In this document: positions 25,880-37,369 of the stretch, piece by piece | How positions within the stretch are numbered: position 1 is the stretch's first letter | How the letters are laid out: every line of letters starts with the position of its first letter | Assembly: GCA_014904845.1 (NCBI GenBank) | Contig: MU119239.1 | Span: 62,001-126,000 of the forward strand | DNA from: Acephala macrosclerotiorum | Lineage: Eukaryota > Ascomycota > Leotiomycetes > Helotiales > Mollisiaceae | Reading direction: 5' to 3' | Length of the DNA stretch: 64,000 nt | Translations under genes and position numbers: made by a program | Notes under the pieces: generated by a model | Database searches by the model: none | Seen by the model: the letters and a program-made list of their open reading frames with translations, nothing else | Told to the model about the DNA's origin: nothing

Positions 25880-27157
25880 TCATTCGCCTTCCCCTTCCTT
25901 TTCGCCACCACCCTTCTTCTTCCAAAACCCCACCAACAATCCCGGCCCCTTCTCCTCCCTCCTCTTCTCCTTCTCAGCTTCCCTCTTCGCCACCTTGCTC
26001 TTCTCCCGCTTCGACCAATCATCATCCACGCCCTTCTTCCACTCCTTATACAGCTCTTTATCTCTCGGTGGTAAATCTCTCGACTTCTTCATCTTTTTAT
26101 GATCCAAAATCGAATCATCGACCGTAAATCCCCATTTCATAGGATTCAATTCTCCCTTGCGACGAGCCAGACCGTGAACCTTTCCCCAGTGAGCGGAATC
26201 GGAAGCTTCGTACCATTTGAGACCTTTCTTTCGGTCTTCTTCCGGGATTGGTGTTAGGGGTGGTTTAGATGCTTTAAGTTGGGATCCGGCATTCTCACTG
26301 GGTGCCTTTGGTTGACTTCCACCCGCTCCGTTAGGTAATTTGGGTTGACTTGCGCTCCGTTTGCTGCCTCCTTTTTTTGCACTTTCGCCTCCCCCACCTC
26401 CAGTAGGAGCTTTATCCGAGTTTTCGCTCGCTGCTGCGCCTTTATCTCTGCTGCCTTCCTTACTGCCCTTTACTCCGCTCCCATCTCTGCTTCCACTAGG
26501 ACTCTTAATCTCTTTGCTGGCCCCTGCTCTAGCGCTTCCTCCACCACCACCACCGGATGCTTGTTTATGAGAAGGGTGTGGTGTTGCACCTGCGCTCCCT
26601 CTAGCCTCTTTGCTTCCTCCATTTCCTGCACGAGAAGGATATAGAAATACTTTATTAGAAGGATGCGGAGTTGCACCTGCACTCCCTCTGACCTCTTTAC
26701 TACCACCACCTGCCGAGCCTGCTGGGGATGATTTATGGGAAGGGTGCGGAGTTCCACCAGCACTTCCCTTCTCCCCACCTCCACTTATTACTCTGCTTCC
26801 CTCCTTGCCACCTTTACTACCTCCACTCCCTTCCTTACTACCATTTTTCGCACTCGCATTTGCACCGGAGCCGGCAGAGGATGGTTTGCGTCCAGGATGT
26901 GGTGTCCCACCTGCACTCCCATGACCCTCTTTACTGCCTCTTTCTTTTCCGCCACTTCCTCCGTTTCCCTTGTTATCATGAGAGCGCGGTCTAGAACCAC
27001 TACCGCTGCCACTATTAGTATGTGAACGCGGTTTTTTGGAGTGCTCTTTTGAGGCGTGGGGTGAGCTAGGTGGTGGCTGGCCGGTGAGCTTTTGGATTTG
27101 AGCTGAGACGTGAGGGTCTGGTTTGGAGACGGATTTCTTGGGTGTTTGTGCTGACAT
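25880..27157 (-). CDS. Gly/Ser/Lys-rich low-complexity protein with GSAG(G/A)TPHP repeats
   Basis: A single exon of 425 aa starts at the ATG at 27157 (MSAQTPKKSVSKPD). I do not recognise the family. Residues from about 45 to 290 are Gly/Ser/Lys-rich and contain four copies of GSAGGTPHP or GSAGATPHP, each followed by a basic Ser/His/Lys segment. After about residue 300 the sequence becomes complex and looks conserved (LKWYEASDSAHWGKVHGLA, MKWGFTVDD), ending in a highly charged Lys/Glu helix and GGGEKEGEGE. No signal peptide or membrane segment. The repeat part is probably disordered; the C-terminal part is the place to look for a function. One frame throughout, so likely a real gene. Confidence 0.7.
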   Translation of the reverse strand: MSAQTPKKSVSKPDPHVSAQIQKLTGQPPPSSPHASKEHSKKPRSHTNSGSGSGSRPRSHDNKGNGGSGGKERGSKEGHGSAGGTPHPGRKPSSAGSGANASAKNGSKEGSGGSKGGKEGSRVISGGGEKGSAGGTPHPSHKSSPAGSAGGGSKEVRGSAGATPHPSNKVFLYPSRAGNGGSKEARGSAGATPHPSHKQASGGGGGGSARAGASKEIKSPSGSRDGSGVKGSKEGSRDKGAAASENSDKAPTGGGGGESAKKGGSKRSASQPKLPNGAGGSQPKAPSENAGSQLKASKPPLTPIPEEDRKKGLKWYEASDSAHWGKVHGLARRKGELNPMKWGFTVDDSILDHKKMKKSRDLPPRDKELYKEWKKGVDDDWSKREKSKVAKREAEKEKRREEKGPGLLVGFWKKKGGGEKEGEGE

Positions 27158-28752
27158 TCTTGTGTTTTTGACGAGAGGTGGCGAGTTTTAGAGGTGTATT
27201 GGTGTTCAAGTATCAAAGAGGAAGGTTGAGATGTACTAGTTCTGAGAGCGAAGACATGGTGGGTGAGACTGGGATAAGAGAAGGCAAATGAAAGATTCAG
27301 AGAGGTGGTTCGGATGTGAAAGTGAGGAAGGGGTCGTGATTGAGGGTATGTTGGGCAGGACGACCATGGCTGTGAATGAAAACGAAGAGAGCTGACAGAT
27401 GTATATGGCTTGAGGTTCTGACACTGGACAAGAGACAAATAATAGCAGATTTGAATTTGAATTCTTTAATTCTACACTTGCTCCAAGTCTTGCGGGAGAG
27501 TATCTCAGGTCACAGTTCATCACTTTGAATGCAGTAGCAAGCCCCGTCGCGGAAAAGAGATCCCATAGCAAGGTGACGATGACAAAAGATCCACGTTACT
27601 GTATGGACTCTTGAACTGTAGACTATAAACTGGAGAATCGGAACGCCATAGATAAAAGACTCCAGAAGCCATGCTGACAACAGGGCATCGGGGCCATGGA
27701 AGAGAGGAAATATGCGAAAGCCTCTCTAAAAACCTTGAACAACGTTCCACCTGGAAGAGCATAATCGATTCCTCAATGTCCTAAACTTCAGAATTTGGTT
27801 AAAGTCTTCAACGTGAACATAAGTTCAAGTAGTCATGAGTCTGCAGCTGGACGTTAAAGTCTTTCGCCCTATCATCTATCCACTCTTATGGACATGAATG
27901 TCTCACCCTTCGCTATCCGCATATTCACGACGCGTCATGTAGAATGAGTGCAACTTCTGGCATCAAGTTAATGTCAGGGACAAGAAGTCTATTTGTGCCC
28001 CAATTCCTGTCTAGATACCTGTGCCAGTGACCGACATAACTTCACGTAGATGGGAAGAACGTACTATCAGAGTCCATCATTCAAGATCCTCCTGCCTTAA
28101 AGTCGTGACGGCAACCTTCTTTTCGAATTTGGGAATAGATGGAGCACACCCGGTGGAAATCTTCTTCGACTTATGACTCTTGAGTTTGGTCTTGACGGTG
28201 GTAACGTCGGAAGTGTCCGCGTCGCTAAGCATTGGTGCGTTGAAGGGAGTAATCGAACTTTTCACTTGTAGCTTTCACCTCTGTTCCTCGTATTTCGAGA
28301 CGTATGATGGATATTTTATACATTTCCGGAAGAGTGACTCTGCAGCTTAAGAACAATTCAAGTTGGTACTTGGGGAGCAGGGCAGACAAGGCTGGAAGCG
28401 TTCGCCGTTTGCCATAAGGACTTTGAGGGTTTGACAAATGTCCGGAACATACTGCAATTGAAAACTTTCTTCTCTCAAAGCATCATCACTATCATGGTGG
28501 CCTTGTCACAGAAGAATAACAGATGGAGTGTTTCAACGAACATAGATTGTGAGTCTATGTAAAATGCAACGAGGTACGAGGTAACTAAAGTGGACTCAGT
28601 CCAAAACCATGCACACGCCCGATCTTTCTTATCATCCACCACTACTCCAACGCCTCCACTCATGTTCCAACTGTCCGGTACATCGATATTTATCCCCCGA
28701 TGGCGCGTCCATCTCCTTAAACATCAATCATCTGGCCATGACCACAGCGAAC
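27158..28752. other. Intergenic; possible small minus-strand coding piece near 28077-28437
   Basis: The first few hundred bases are probably the 5' flank of the Gly/Ser-rich gene. Two overlapping minus-strand frames at 28225-28437 and 28077-28265 have moderately protein-like translations (for example SDADTSDVTTVKTKLKSHKS), but no splice junction joins them cleanly and no family is recognised, so I do not call a gene. Confidence 0.35.
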
Positions 28753-28940
28753 TTAAAAGCGACCATCAGCCTACAAATGTTAGTAAAGAACACGAATGTA
28801 AAGTCTGATTAAGTAGATGTTATTGGAGAGCTTACCATGCAATGTGCACAAGCTGAACCGTTAACCCAAACCCTGTGTGGGCAGTTGTGACTCAACCAAT
28901 ACTTGCAATTGTATTTGAAATATCCACCTGAGCCGCTCAT
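28753..28940 (-). CDS. 40-residue Cys-containing microprotein, two exons
   Basis: Exon 1 (28940-28836) encodes 35 residues starting MSGSGGYFKYNCKYWL and ends at a GTAAGC donor. A 65-base intron ends with TTTGTAG, and exon 2 (28770-28753) adds ADGRF and TAA. Four cysteines in a C-x7-C-x10-C-x2-C pattern with His and Trp between suggest a small metal-binding fold. From memory, short fungal proteins starting MSGSGGY(Y/F)KY with this spacing are widespread and uncharacterised; many are longer after the CAxC motif, so the 3' end may differ or the gene may be shortened. Below the size most gene finders accept. Confidence 0.55.
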
Positions 28941-29854
28941 TTTGTTGGTGTTTGCTAGTAGGATAGGTTGTTTGTTGTGTTGATAGTGGCTGGAGATGTG
29001 TATGTAGATTTGTTCTGTAGATAACTAGTATTGATCTTGTGTGTTTGAAGATGTAGTTGTTTTGTCTGGTGTGGATGTGGATGTAGGAAAGAAGGAGAAG
29101 AAGGACGGTCGAAGCAGAGCTTTTATAGTCGAGGACCTCCTAATGTGAGTAACCATCTCAACTGTTTGGCTCAAAGAAAGCGTCAATGATTCGAGGATAG
29201 AGCCAGATATGACACAAAACAGGGAAGGCGACATTCATCCATTGCCTCCGGGCTGGATTCAATAATCTGGTGACTGGAACATCAGTTTACCTGTGAATTT
29301 ATCAGATGCGTCTGAACAATCACGACCCGCTAAATGGATGGCAGAAGTTAAGCATCCCCTCGAGCTTGGAATCATGTGAAGAAAAGGATCAATCATGAAG
29401 CTCATGTGAGATAAGTAGAATTTAGCGAGAATAAGCGATGCATTAAGGAGGTGGGGTATATTGGGCTGTGGTGTGCCTCTGAAAAATGCAGTTCCCCCAT
29501 TCAACCAAGGTGAACTTCTAGGCGTCCCACTTATAGTTTCGTTTAATATGGAATTGGAAATTTTCTTTGATTCAGATTATTAAGGAGGGGTGAGCGTCAG
29601 GAATTCTGCATCAGAGACGGAAACAGATACGCAGAGGTATCCACTCGATAACCTTGTATCTCTGTGATGGGGATATGGAGAGGTTATCCACAGTAGAAGA
29701 AGACTGTCTCAAATTGTTAAATTTGCCGATCTTAAGGGCTAGGACGTCAAGCATGACTTAGAGCGGAATGAAGCAACGACGTGAATCTTTAGAAACCATC
29801 CATATATTGAAAGACTACTCGTCGTCTCGGAAATAATTTAATCTATAAATTGAC
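28941..29854. other. Intergenic
   Basis: No coding sequence is supported. The part nearest 28941 is the likely promoter and leader of the Cys microprotein. The remainder is mixed-composition DNA between it and the OPT pseudogene. Confidence 0.5.
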
Positions 29855-31990
29855 CTAGAACTTTAGGGAAATCCGAGGCGCCAATCCGAAGTACCCCGAA
29901 GCAAGAATCGGATACAACGTCGCATTCTGATTATAACTCTGATAATCTACACCCACCGCACTCGCAGTATTATCAGCGCCACACTCGTACCAAAATCAAA
30001 TACAAAGGTCTGAATAATGCCACTGATTGCAACACTGGCATCAAATCCTGCTTCGAGGAGATACTTGTACTTCTCCCACCAAGGACCATATCGTCGTTTG
30101 ATGTAATGCATGAAGATGAACATAGATAGATGCCGTTAGTAGCATATGAGAGGTTGTTGCCGCCGGTCCAGTTCAGAGCCCCATTTTCTGATCCGAGATG
30201 TAGTTCTCTGCTCGAGAGTTGAAGTTCTGTCCGTAGGCTGTGACGATAATGAGAGCCTCTGAATTTCCCACGAACCAGTATCCGGCAAGAAGTTGGAAGA
30301 GCACATCGAAGCCCATCGTAACATTGGCATTCGCCAGCAACAAAGCTGAGGGGATCAAGAAGACAGCGCTGAGCCCGACAACTGAAAAAGTGCTCAGATA
30401 GGAGTATCGACATGGTATGCCTTGAGAGCCACGATACCAAGAACAAGAGAGATCAGAAGGACAGCAATGAACCGCCAATCTGCGACTTCCGGATATCCTC
30501 TCATCATCCTCGAATTTAGGTCATCGTTATCACCGAATGCAGAATTCTTGTAGCGAATACCTAGATATATGTTGTAAGATCCCCCCGTACAAGGACTCGT
30601 AGTGGTGAATGGAGGCATAGAAAAAAGTCATTTGATACTAAGTAAACTAGGCACCCTGCCCAAAGACATTGGCGCCAGAGAAGTACAGTACTACAGTAGT
30701 CCGTAACTCTTGTACTTCTCGATGTCAACTCTATCACCCTTGCCATTCAAGATTTGAGTGACGTATTACACGGTCCCATTATTGGTGAATAATTCGTTGC
30801 TGTTGATGGGTGTGTAGGCAGACCAGGAGAAGTTGGAGTAATACATCGCGACGATGATGATCCCGGAAAAGGCACGAGCACCGTATTGTTGGATAGCGCT
30901 AAAGAAGGGCGTGACAAGTATTCCAGTATCAGCAACGCTCCAGTCAAAGGTAGCCCAAGGGGTTGAAGCCCATCCAGCCATAGAAGCCTGTTACTATCCC
31001 GAATTGAACTTGCTTGGTGCTCTCTAGATCATTTAGTTGAAGGTATGAAGGGCGTTGAAGAGGAAGTTGGGAATCTAAAAGTAGAGAAATATGGCTAGGA
31101 ATGACTACATGAAGAATCTTTTATCGCGTGTCAGCCCTGAAAGGAGACTTAGACCGAACAGCGTCAATAGACAAAGCCGGTTTCGAGGGCAATCTCACCT
31201 GTATCTGGACATCATTCATCCATTCACAACCTCACTTTTCTTCTCGGGTACGACGAGCGCACGATTTAAAGCTAATGTAGGAAAGTTCTTCAGCCGGATT
31301 GTTGTGACAAGATAGATCACAAAGCGACGGAGGAGCCCCACAAAGCCAAGCCCGAAGAATTGAGTTGAGAGCGCCAGCATGACCTCGTAGCCAAATGTGA
31401 CCCACTTCTGGTTCAGATATTGAGGCAGCTGTTGAACTAGGTATACATAGTCTGAATCGCGTCGTATCAGTCGATGAAATCTTTGAGAGCATAAATGAGA
31501 AACAAAGACTAGTTCCAGAGAATTGCTTCGAGAAATTCGGCAGAGAGTGAAAAGTCTTGCTCACAGGCTCCTCCAACAATATTTGAGATGTTGAAAATAA
31601 TGGTAGCGAACATTTGTTCCTTATATGACCACGGACCTAGATTGGGCGAGTGTCTCGTGCCAAAGACTGTGAATCCCCAATCAGGCAAGACCCGTGCAAA
31701 GAAGATCCCGCCTAACAATTTCTTGTCAATATTGATTCTTCGGAAGTACTCGTCTGAGAGCCTGTTGCGTTGAGGACACTAGAGACTGACCTGGCTGATG
31801 TGCCTGCCAAGTAAGGCTCGATGAGATAGGGAGGAGAAGCAAGGATATGGGCCATGCTTTCTCCCCGTTAGTTTTGGCACAGGAATGGTCGCTCACTAGA
31901 GTGACTGGATAGGCCGTGCTGAAAAGGGAACGTCTGTGTGTGACCTAATGATTATTGCAACGGTGGTACCAAGAGCGCGAGGCCATGCCC
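29855..31990 (-). pseudogene. OPT-family oligopeptide transporter, inactivated by stops at Trp positions
   Basis: OPT proteins import small peptides or metal-peptide complexes through the plasma membrane. Readable blocks in order: degenerate N-terminus (about 31990-31800), DWGFTVFGTRHSPNLGPWSY (near 31680), NISNIVGG, a still-consistent 113-base intron (31564-31452), YYVYLVQQLPQYLNQKW, FFGLGFVGLLRRF, PTLALNRALVVPEKK, then IPNFLFNALHTFN, PWATFDWSVAD, RGYPEVADWRF, SALLLANANVTMG, AYGQNFNSRAENYISDQKMG and a C-terminal tail ending at 29855. Stops interrupt it: TGA at 31218-31216, TAG at 31107-31105, TAG at 31077-31075, TAA at 31035-31033 and TAG at 31026-31024. At least four sit where the family has tryptophan (for example before IPN and in the W-x-x-W-x-A-P motif). 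Small frameshifts surround PWATFDW. Clearly dead. Confidence 0.88.
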
Positions 31991-32234
31991 ATGGTATTAA
32001 GATATTTCAAATGCAAATCTAATACACTAAGAAGGCATATGAGGCGAATTTGGCTCCCTTTTCGCCTTGCAAGATCCACGTTTTCAACCAGAGAGCGCAA
32101 AGACCAGAAATTCTCAAGCCCTTTGTAGAGCACCATATTTTCCATTTATTTTCAGCTCCTAAACTGCGCATAATGTGATATCGTGATGCCTTCATCAAAC
32201 CTATGGAGACGAGGTACTGTACCAACAAAGGCTT

Positions 32235-34136
32235 TCAGGCCTTTCCCAACCCGACAAGAACTAACAGTGCAACATTCATCACAACAATAATGCCCCAAGT
32301 CAGCACAGCGAAGATGGCCGTAATCCAATGATTCCGCATCTTTACGCTGCCGCCATCGTCCGTGCTAACCGTCATATACTTGTTACGACAAGTAAAGTAA
32401 ATCAGCGGCGCTGATACAAACGGTAAGATGACACTTAGCGCAATCTGCGTACCATTAAGTGCCGCGGTCAACCCATTCTGTCCCACTGCCGCAGCAATAA
32501 TAATGCTAGGCGTTATGGAAATTGAGCGAGTGATCAATCGACGCAGCCAGGGCGCGCATGTCCAATTAAGGGAGCCTTCGCTAACCATTTGGCCAGCAAT
32601 TGTTGCTATAATGCCAGCTGAGGTACCGCTGAGCAGGAGAGCCAGAGCGAAGATGGTGCCGGCGACGGGGGCGATAGTTGAAGATAGTAAATCATGGATA
32701 CCGAAGAGGTCTGCGTTTTGCGCCGAGCTGTTGTTCGAGAGGGAGGCGCCGGCAGTGATGAGAATAGCGCTATTGACGAAGAGGGCGAACGTAAAGAGGG
32801 CGATTGCTAGCTCGGCAATGGAGTAATTCATGCAGTTGCGGATGGCTTGTAAGGAGGGGCGGTATCTGATATTGTTGATGGATGAGGATGAGGAGTTGGA
32901 TGGTGGTATTAGAATGTTCCCTGATTTGATGTCGAATTCGTGAAGACGCGCCTGTACCACTCCACTTCCGAGATAGAGGCTATGGGGCATGACCGTTGCG
33001 CCGAGAATACCACAGCTCAGGTAGAGACTAAGGGCATCGTGTGAGCACAAACTCTGCTGTCGTTCAATAGGCGAGATTGGTAGAAGACATACCCTTGAGC
33101 TTGCACAATTGAGGAAGAAGGGATATACCCTCTGAAAACCTCACCAACCGATACGTCTGCAATGTAAGAAAGCTGAATGCAAAAGCAGATCGTCACGCCG
33201 AGCACTAGTGCCATCACGAAATACTCAAAATACCGGAGACGCCGCATAGAACCAGAAGGATTGTAAAAGAGGAGGATAATAAGGACATCGGCAAGAGTGA
33301 GTGCGCATCCTGCTACTAGCGGGACTTTGATCAGGAGATTCAGTGCTATAGCTGAGCCGATCACCTGAAAAAAATATGTCCGTTAGTCACTGCATTTCAC
33401 AATAAAATGTAGAATGTGTAGAACTTTACCTCGGCGATGTCTGTAGCAATGATAGCGCTCTCGGCCAAAAAGTAGAGGAAGTAATTGAGCCACCTAGGTA
33501 GGTGCTCCCTGCAGTGCTCGGCAAGATTCAGGCCGGTGACAGAGCCAAGTTTGATACACAGCGACTGCAAGAAGACAGCAAAGACGTTAGACATCAGAAT
33601 AATGAACAACAACTTGAATCTGGTAGCGGCGCCGGCTGCAGCGTCGGTAGAGTAGTTGCCAGGATCGATATATGCGACTGCTATCATGAAACCTGGGCAT
33701 TAACGGGGCATGTTAGCTTGATGTCCTTAACTGAAGCACCTGCCCTGGATAATTGACCTGGTCCAATAAACCTTCCAAACTTCCGCAAAACTTGTGACAC
33801 CTTTTGAACTGCGCCTACAAAGCCCTTTGGAGGGTCCCACGCAGCATCAGGAGTGGATAAGAACTGGGTAACGCATGAATCGATAGGCCCCTTCTCGCCA
33901 ACGTTGGTCGAGGTGCCTCTACCCTCCCCCAGCCCGCAGATATTTTCAGCATCGTGGTTCCTGCTAACGACAAGATCTCCGCGACTATCGGGGTCAATCG
34001 TTTGTTCGTCTCGACGGTCCCTCACATTGATAATGCCATTCAAGTCTGCGCGAGTTGTGGTGTCCGCAGACAGGCTCGAAGGGTTCTGATTCCTGCCCTC
34101 ATCGTCAAACACTTCAACCCTTGAAGGGCAATTCAT
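32235..34136 (-). CDS. NRAMP-family divalent metal (Mn2+/Fe2+) transporter
   Basis: Four exons, 34136-33758, 33692-33430, 33364-33093 and 33027-32235, give 568 aa; each of the three introns is 65 nt. NRAMP/Smf carriers bring divalent metals into the cytosol with protons. The metal-site motif of helix 1 is present (AYIDPGNYSTD), as is the helix 6 signature (GATVMPHSLYLGSG). A hydrophilic N-terminal tail of about 120 residues precedes GRFIGPGFMIAVAYIDPGN, as in fungal members. The C-terminus ends soon after the last helix (VALLVLVGLGKA). I chose the ATG at 34136 because the frame further upstream has no ATG. No damage is seen, unlike the OPT pseudogene immediately downstream. Plasma or endomembrane location cannot be told. 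Confidence 0.92.
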
Positions 34137-35977
34137 GGTATCGATTCGGTTCGTAGATATTTTGTCTTGTGTAGATGGAGTCGTTAGTAAATGAGTGCTA
34201 TGTATGGTGAGGAAGGCGGAAAATGAAGTTGGAAGTGAGCTGGGAAAGCACACCGCCTTTTAGTGGTAGAAGGGTTCATGAGGTTGCTACCCACCTTGAA
34301 TTCCTGATTTTCCCGTGGTTCGGAATAAGCTGCCCCCGCTCTCGGCCGCGAATCGACGATTACTGAATGCCTTTCGATTGTAGGAGCAAATGATTAAGGG
34401 AGCAAATCCCAGCCACCGCAGTTACCCCATAATTTTGAGCTACCACCCAACCCCGCAAATCACCCCCGTACGGCAGTAAAGTCGGGCTAGCCCACCAGCG
34501 GAAGCATTCTAAAGTCCCTGAATTTAGGGCTGAAAATCTGCCAGGCTTCATCAATTTCTGCTCCCATCGCCATCCTCATTTATCTTGATTCAAGCACAGC
34601 GTTATTAACGCCTCCAAAACAATATCACAATTTGTAGGATAAGGAAATTCCTTTGTGTCTTTAGTTAACTTCTATAACCATTGTATTATATACAGGTTCT
34701 CCAGAGATATCCTGAACCCATGAGATGAAATCAATCCAACACCAAAACTTCCCTCCCGAATCCCAAGGGGGTAAATTAGGTCCGGTCTATGCCAAGCCCT
34801 CTCTGTCTAGAGCTTCTACCAGCCCTTGCTAGATGCCACAACTTCTTCACCATTTCCGACACTGAGAACCCTCCGAACAACTATCTCACGTATGAACGGA
34901 TCATCCTAATTGATTGCTGACCTCGTAAATCATACGAGAATAAGAATCAGAAAATGTCATGTTTAATGTGAAGAAGGGGAGATCTGGAGATGAGGTTGAA
35001 TAATCAATGTTGTGGCGGTGTAGTTTTTGGATGCCTTGTTCTCATATCGCAGGGCTGACGGGATATGCAGGAGCGTACGTGGGGGCCATTTTGAGCCCGT
35101 GCCCGATGTCAATCGCTACATCAAGCTAGCTGCATTGTTAGCTGCATGGTCTAAAAAGCTTGTTTTCTCCTTTCTTCTACCTGCTAACATCCGCTTCAAT
35201 AGAAGCCAAGGCAAATGTCACTTTGATGTTTCAAGGATGGGCCACCGGCGATCATTGGCGCACAGTGGCGGTAAGCAAACACCTTGATGGTCATGTAAGA
35301 AACGCCACTGCTCAGAGTGGGGTGTCACGTGATTTTCCTTTTCACTTGTACCTAAGGCTCTTTGAACATCGCAGGAGAGCTGCCGCTGCAGAGTTCGAAC
35401 CATCAACTCATAAGATCAAGTTTATAATCCAAAATGAATTGCTCGGCAGGGACATGAAAGGAATTTGGATTAAAACGAAGGCATTTCCTCTCTTCCCATA
35501 CATTGGACCTCGCCTGTGATCTCCTTGATCGCCCGTTATTTATGGGACGGGTTCAGTAGCATACGAAACGCCATTGGAAGAGGCCTGATGCCGATGAGAA
35601 TAGCTATTAATATCTTGATAATATTTCCGTGTGCGGAGCATGCGTGAATGATGGCGAATTAGAATGTGGCCTTCGTGAACCGTGCATTTTCCATTTTCTT
35701 CACATCGACTACTGACTGGGTTAGCACTGGCTGCCTCAGGTGCCTTGTCTGAACCCCCATAACAACAGCATCACTTCTAAACCATTTACTTGGGCTTAGA
35801 CGAATTCAATGCGATCAATTAAGACCCCTACAATTACTCTCTGTCAAGCATTCGACAATTCCTTTCCGCTCCTTGCAAGGCCTTATTTACGGAAGGCTCC
35901 CTGATTACCGACTCATTCTCCAACTCTCCGTCTTCGTTATCTACCGAGGCCCCTTCAACCAACAAAGACAATCGAAC
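34137..35977. other. Intergenic, divergent promoter space
   Basis: It lies between the minus-strand NRAMP gene and the plus-strand membrane protein, so both promoters should be here. Frames at about 35027-35519 (+) and 34360-34554 (-) have no family resemblance. Nothing else is supported. Confidence 0.5.
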
Positions 35978-37369
35978 ATGGAGTGTCCAACAGATGTCAT
36001 TCCAGAGCTACCCCAACTCGCACCATCGTCAATAAACAAGCAAGCAAAGTCGCCAACGAAGATTTTATCTGCCAAGGCAAGCGACCTCGAATTGCTCCCA
36101 GCAGCGCCGTCTTCAGAATGCCTCACATTCATCAAACGGAACACTCGCTACACCCTAGCAAAGCAGTCTAAGCTCAAGAACAGCCTGCTTGCAGGCGTGG
36201 GGTTTCTTGAACTTGCTAATGCCGGAGATTTCGCTGCCAACGTATGGAATCAAGTTCCTGTGCCGCCGTACGCTATAGCCTTGATGATAATCGGCGGCAC
36301 CCTCGCGCTCGGAATATCCTATTTTGCCTTTAAGGATGCTCGACTAAGCTGGCGCAATTTCCTCTATCTCCGGGATGAACGGCGTTATCTGCGAACGCAG
36401 AAAACATACTATGGCCAAGACAGACAGATTATCCATAGCCTGGATTCTCAATTGAATGTCAATTTTCGAGAAATGGGTACGGAATTGGTCGATCGAATCG
36501 GTATGGATATCATGATGGGGTTTGGAGCTGTGGCGGTTGGTGTTGGAACTTTTATGGCCATTGATGGTGCCAACCATTCTGTGTGGCAGGCAAGCAATCT
36601 CTTGTCTGGATATATTGGAAATGTACCATGCGCGCTCTACGGTGTGATCAATATAGTCTGGTCGGCATATGTGTGGAGGAGAGCTCGTCGGCACGGCATC
36701 ACAGGAGCGAAAGAGCTGGAGGCAGATACCGTTAAACGGATGTTGAAAAACCGTGTTGACAGCGTCAAGTTACATGCGGCCGTGAACGGGATAGCGGGTG
36801 CAGTCGCAGGTGCTGCATCTATCGTTACAGCGACTCTTTGGTGGGGGTATGTGGTTTTGGCTCCGTGCATCGTCTCATCAATCTTGATCAACTATCTCTG
36901 GCGACATAGGATAGGCTATGATCGTCCTTTCGTTCGACGGGTGCTAAGGGTAGACGGACACTCTCTGGTCGCAGAATTGAAATTTGTCGCGTCCGCTCAA
37001 CGAGTACTCGAAGAAGAGTCGCTTTCTCGAATCGTCTCGGATCCAAAATCGATTACCTCTATCATGGAGCTTATCATAAAGAACCAACTTTTCGAGGACT
37101 TTTGCATTCGTCTCCTTAAAGATCCAGAATTGTCCGTCGCGCTCTTTGGCCCGTTCAACGAAATAGTGACAATCGATTCAAAAAGTCTTTTGATTGCTGA
37201 TGACTTATCTGTTTGTCGTCTTCTTGAAATCGCACAAGCATGCTTCAGCGAAATGGGACCGACATGCTTCAAATATCAGGAGCGATATCTGCTGGAAACT
37301 CTTGGGTGTTATTTGTGCATTTCAGAAGTCGGAACGACATTGGGCAAATCTTCAGATAGTGCCGTATAA
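35978..37369 (+). CDS. Multi-pass integral membrane protein, unknown function
   Basis: A single exon of 463 aa. The first ATG in the long open frame is at 35978 (MECPTDVIPELPQ). Hydrophobic segments: IALMIIGGTLALGISYFAF, IMMGFGAVAVGVGTFMAI, YGVINIVWSAYVW and a long AVAGAASIVTATLWWGYVVL followed by a further helix, so four or five membrane passes in the central part. The C-terminal 130 residues are soluble and helical. No transport or enzyme motif is recognised. The frame is clean and its composition is gene-like. Similar unnamed integral membrane proteins are common in Leotiomycetes, from general knowledge rather than a search. Confidence 0.75.
   Translation: MECPTDVIPELPQLAPSSINKQAKSPTKILSAKASDLELLPAAPSSECLTFIKRNTRYTLAKQSKLKNSLLAGVGFLELANAGDFAANVWNQVPVPPYAIALMIIGGTLALGISYFAFKDARLSWRNFLYLRDERRYLRTQKTYYGQDRQIIHSLDSQLNVNFREMGTELVDRIGMDIMMGFGAVAVGVGTFMAIDGANHSVWQASNLLSGYIGNVPCALYGVINIVWSAYVWRRARRHGITGAKELEADTVKRMLKNRVDSVKLHAAVNGIAGAVAGAASIVTATLWWGYVVLAPCIVSSILINYLWRHRIGYDRPFVRRVLRVDGHSLVAELKFVASAQRVLEEESLSRIVSDPKSITSIMELIIKNQLFEDFCIRLLKDPELSVALFGPFNEIVTIDSKSLLIADDLSVCRLLEIAQACFSEMGPTCFKYQERYLLETLGCYLCISEVGTTLGKSSDSAV

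Noticed and set aside
26788..27438. 216-codon minus-strand frame overlapping the Gly/Ser-rich gene
   Set aside because: It is a frame shadow of the real gene and its leader; its composition (Ser/His/Pro then Val/Arg/Glu) changes as the other frame changes.
28077..28437. Possible small two-part gene on the minus strand
   Set aside because: The two frames overlap but no GT-AG pair joins them sensibly, and neither resembles a known family.
35385..35405. TTCGAAC-type box resembling a tRNA T-loop
   Set aside because: The base after the loop does not pair as a tRNA stem requires, and no acceptor or anticodon stem is seen around it.
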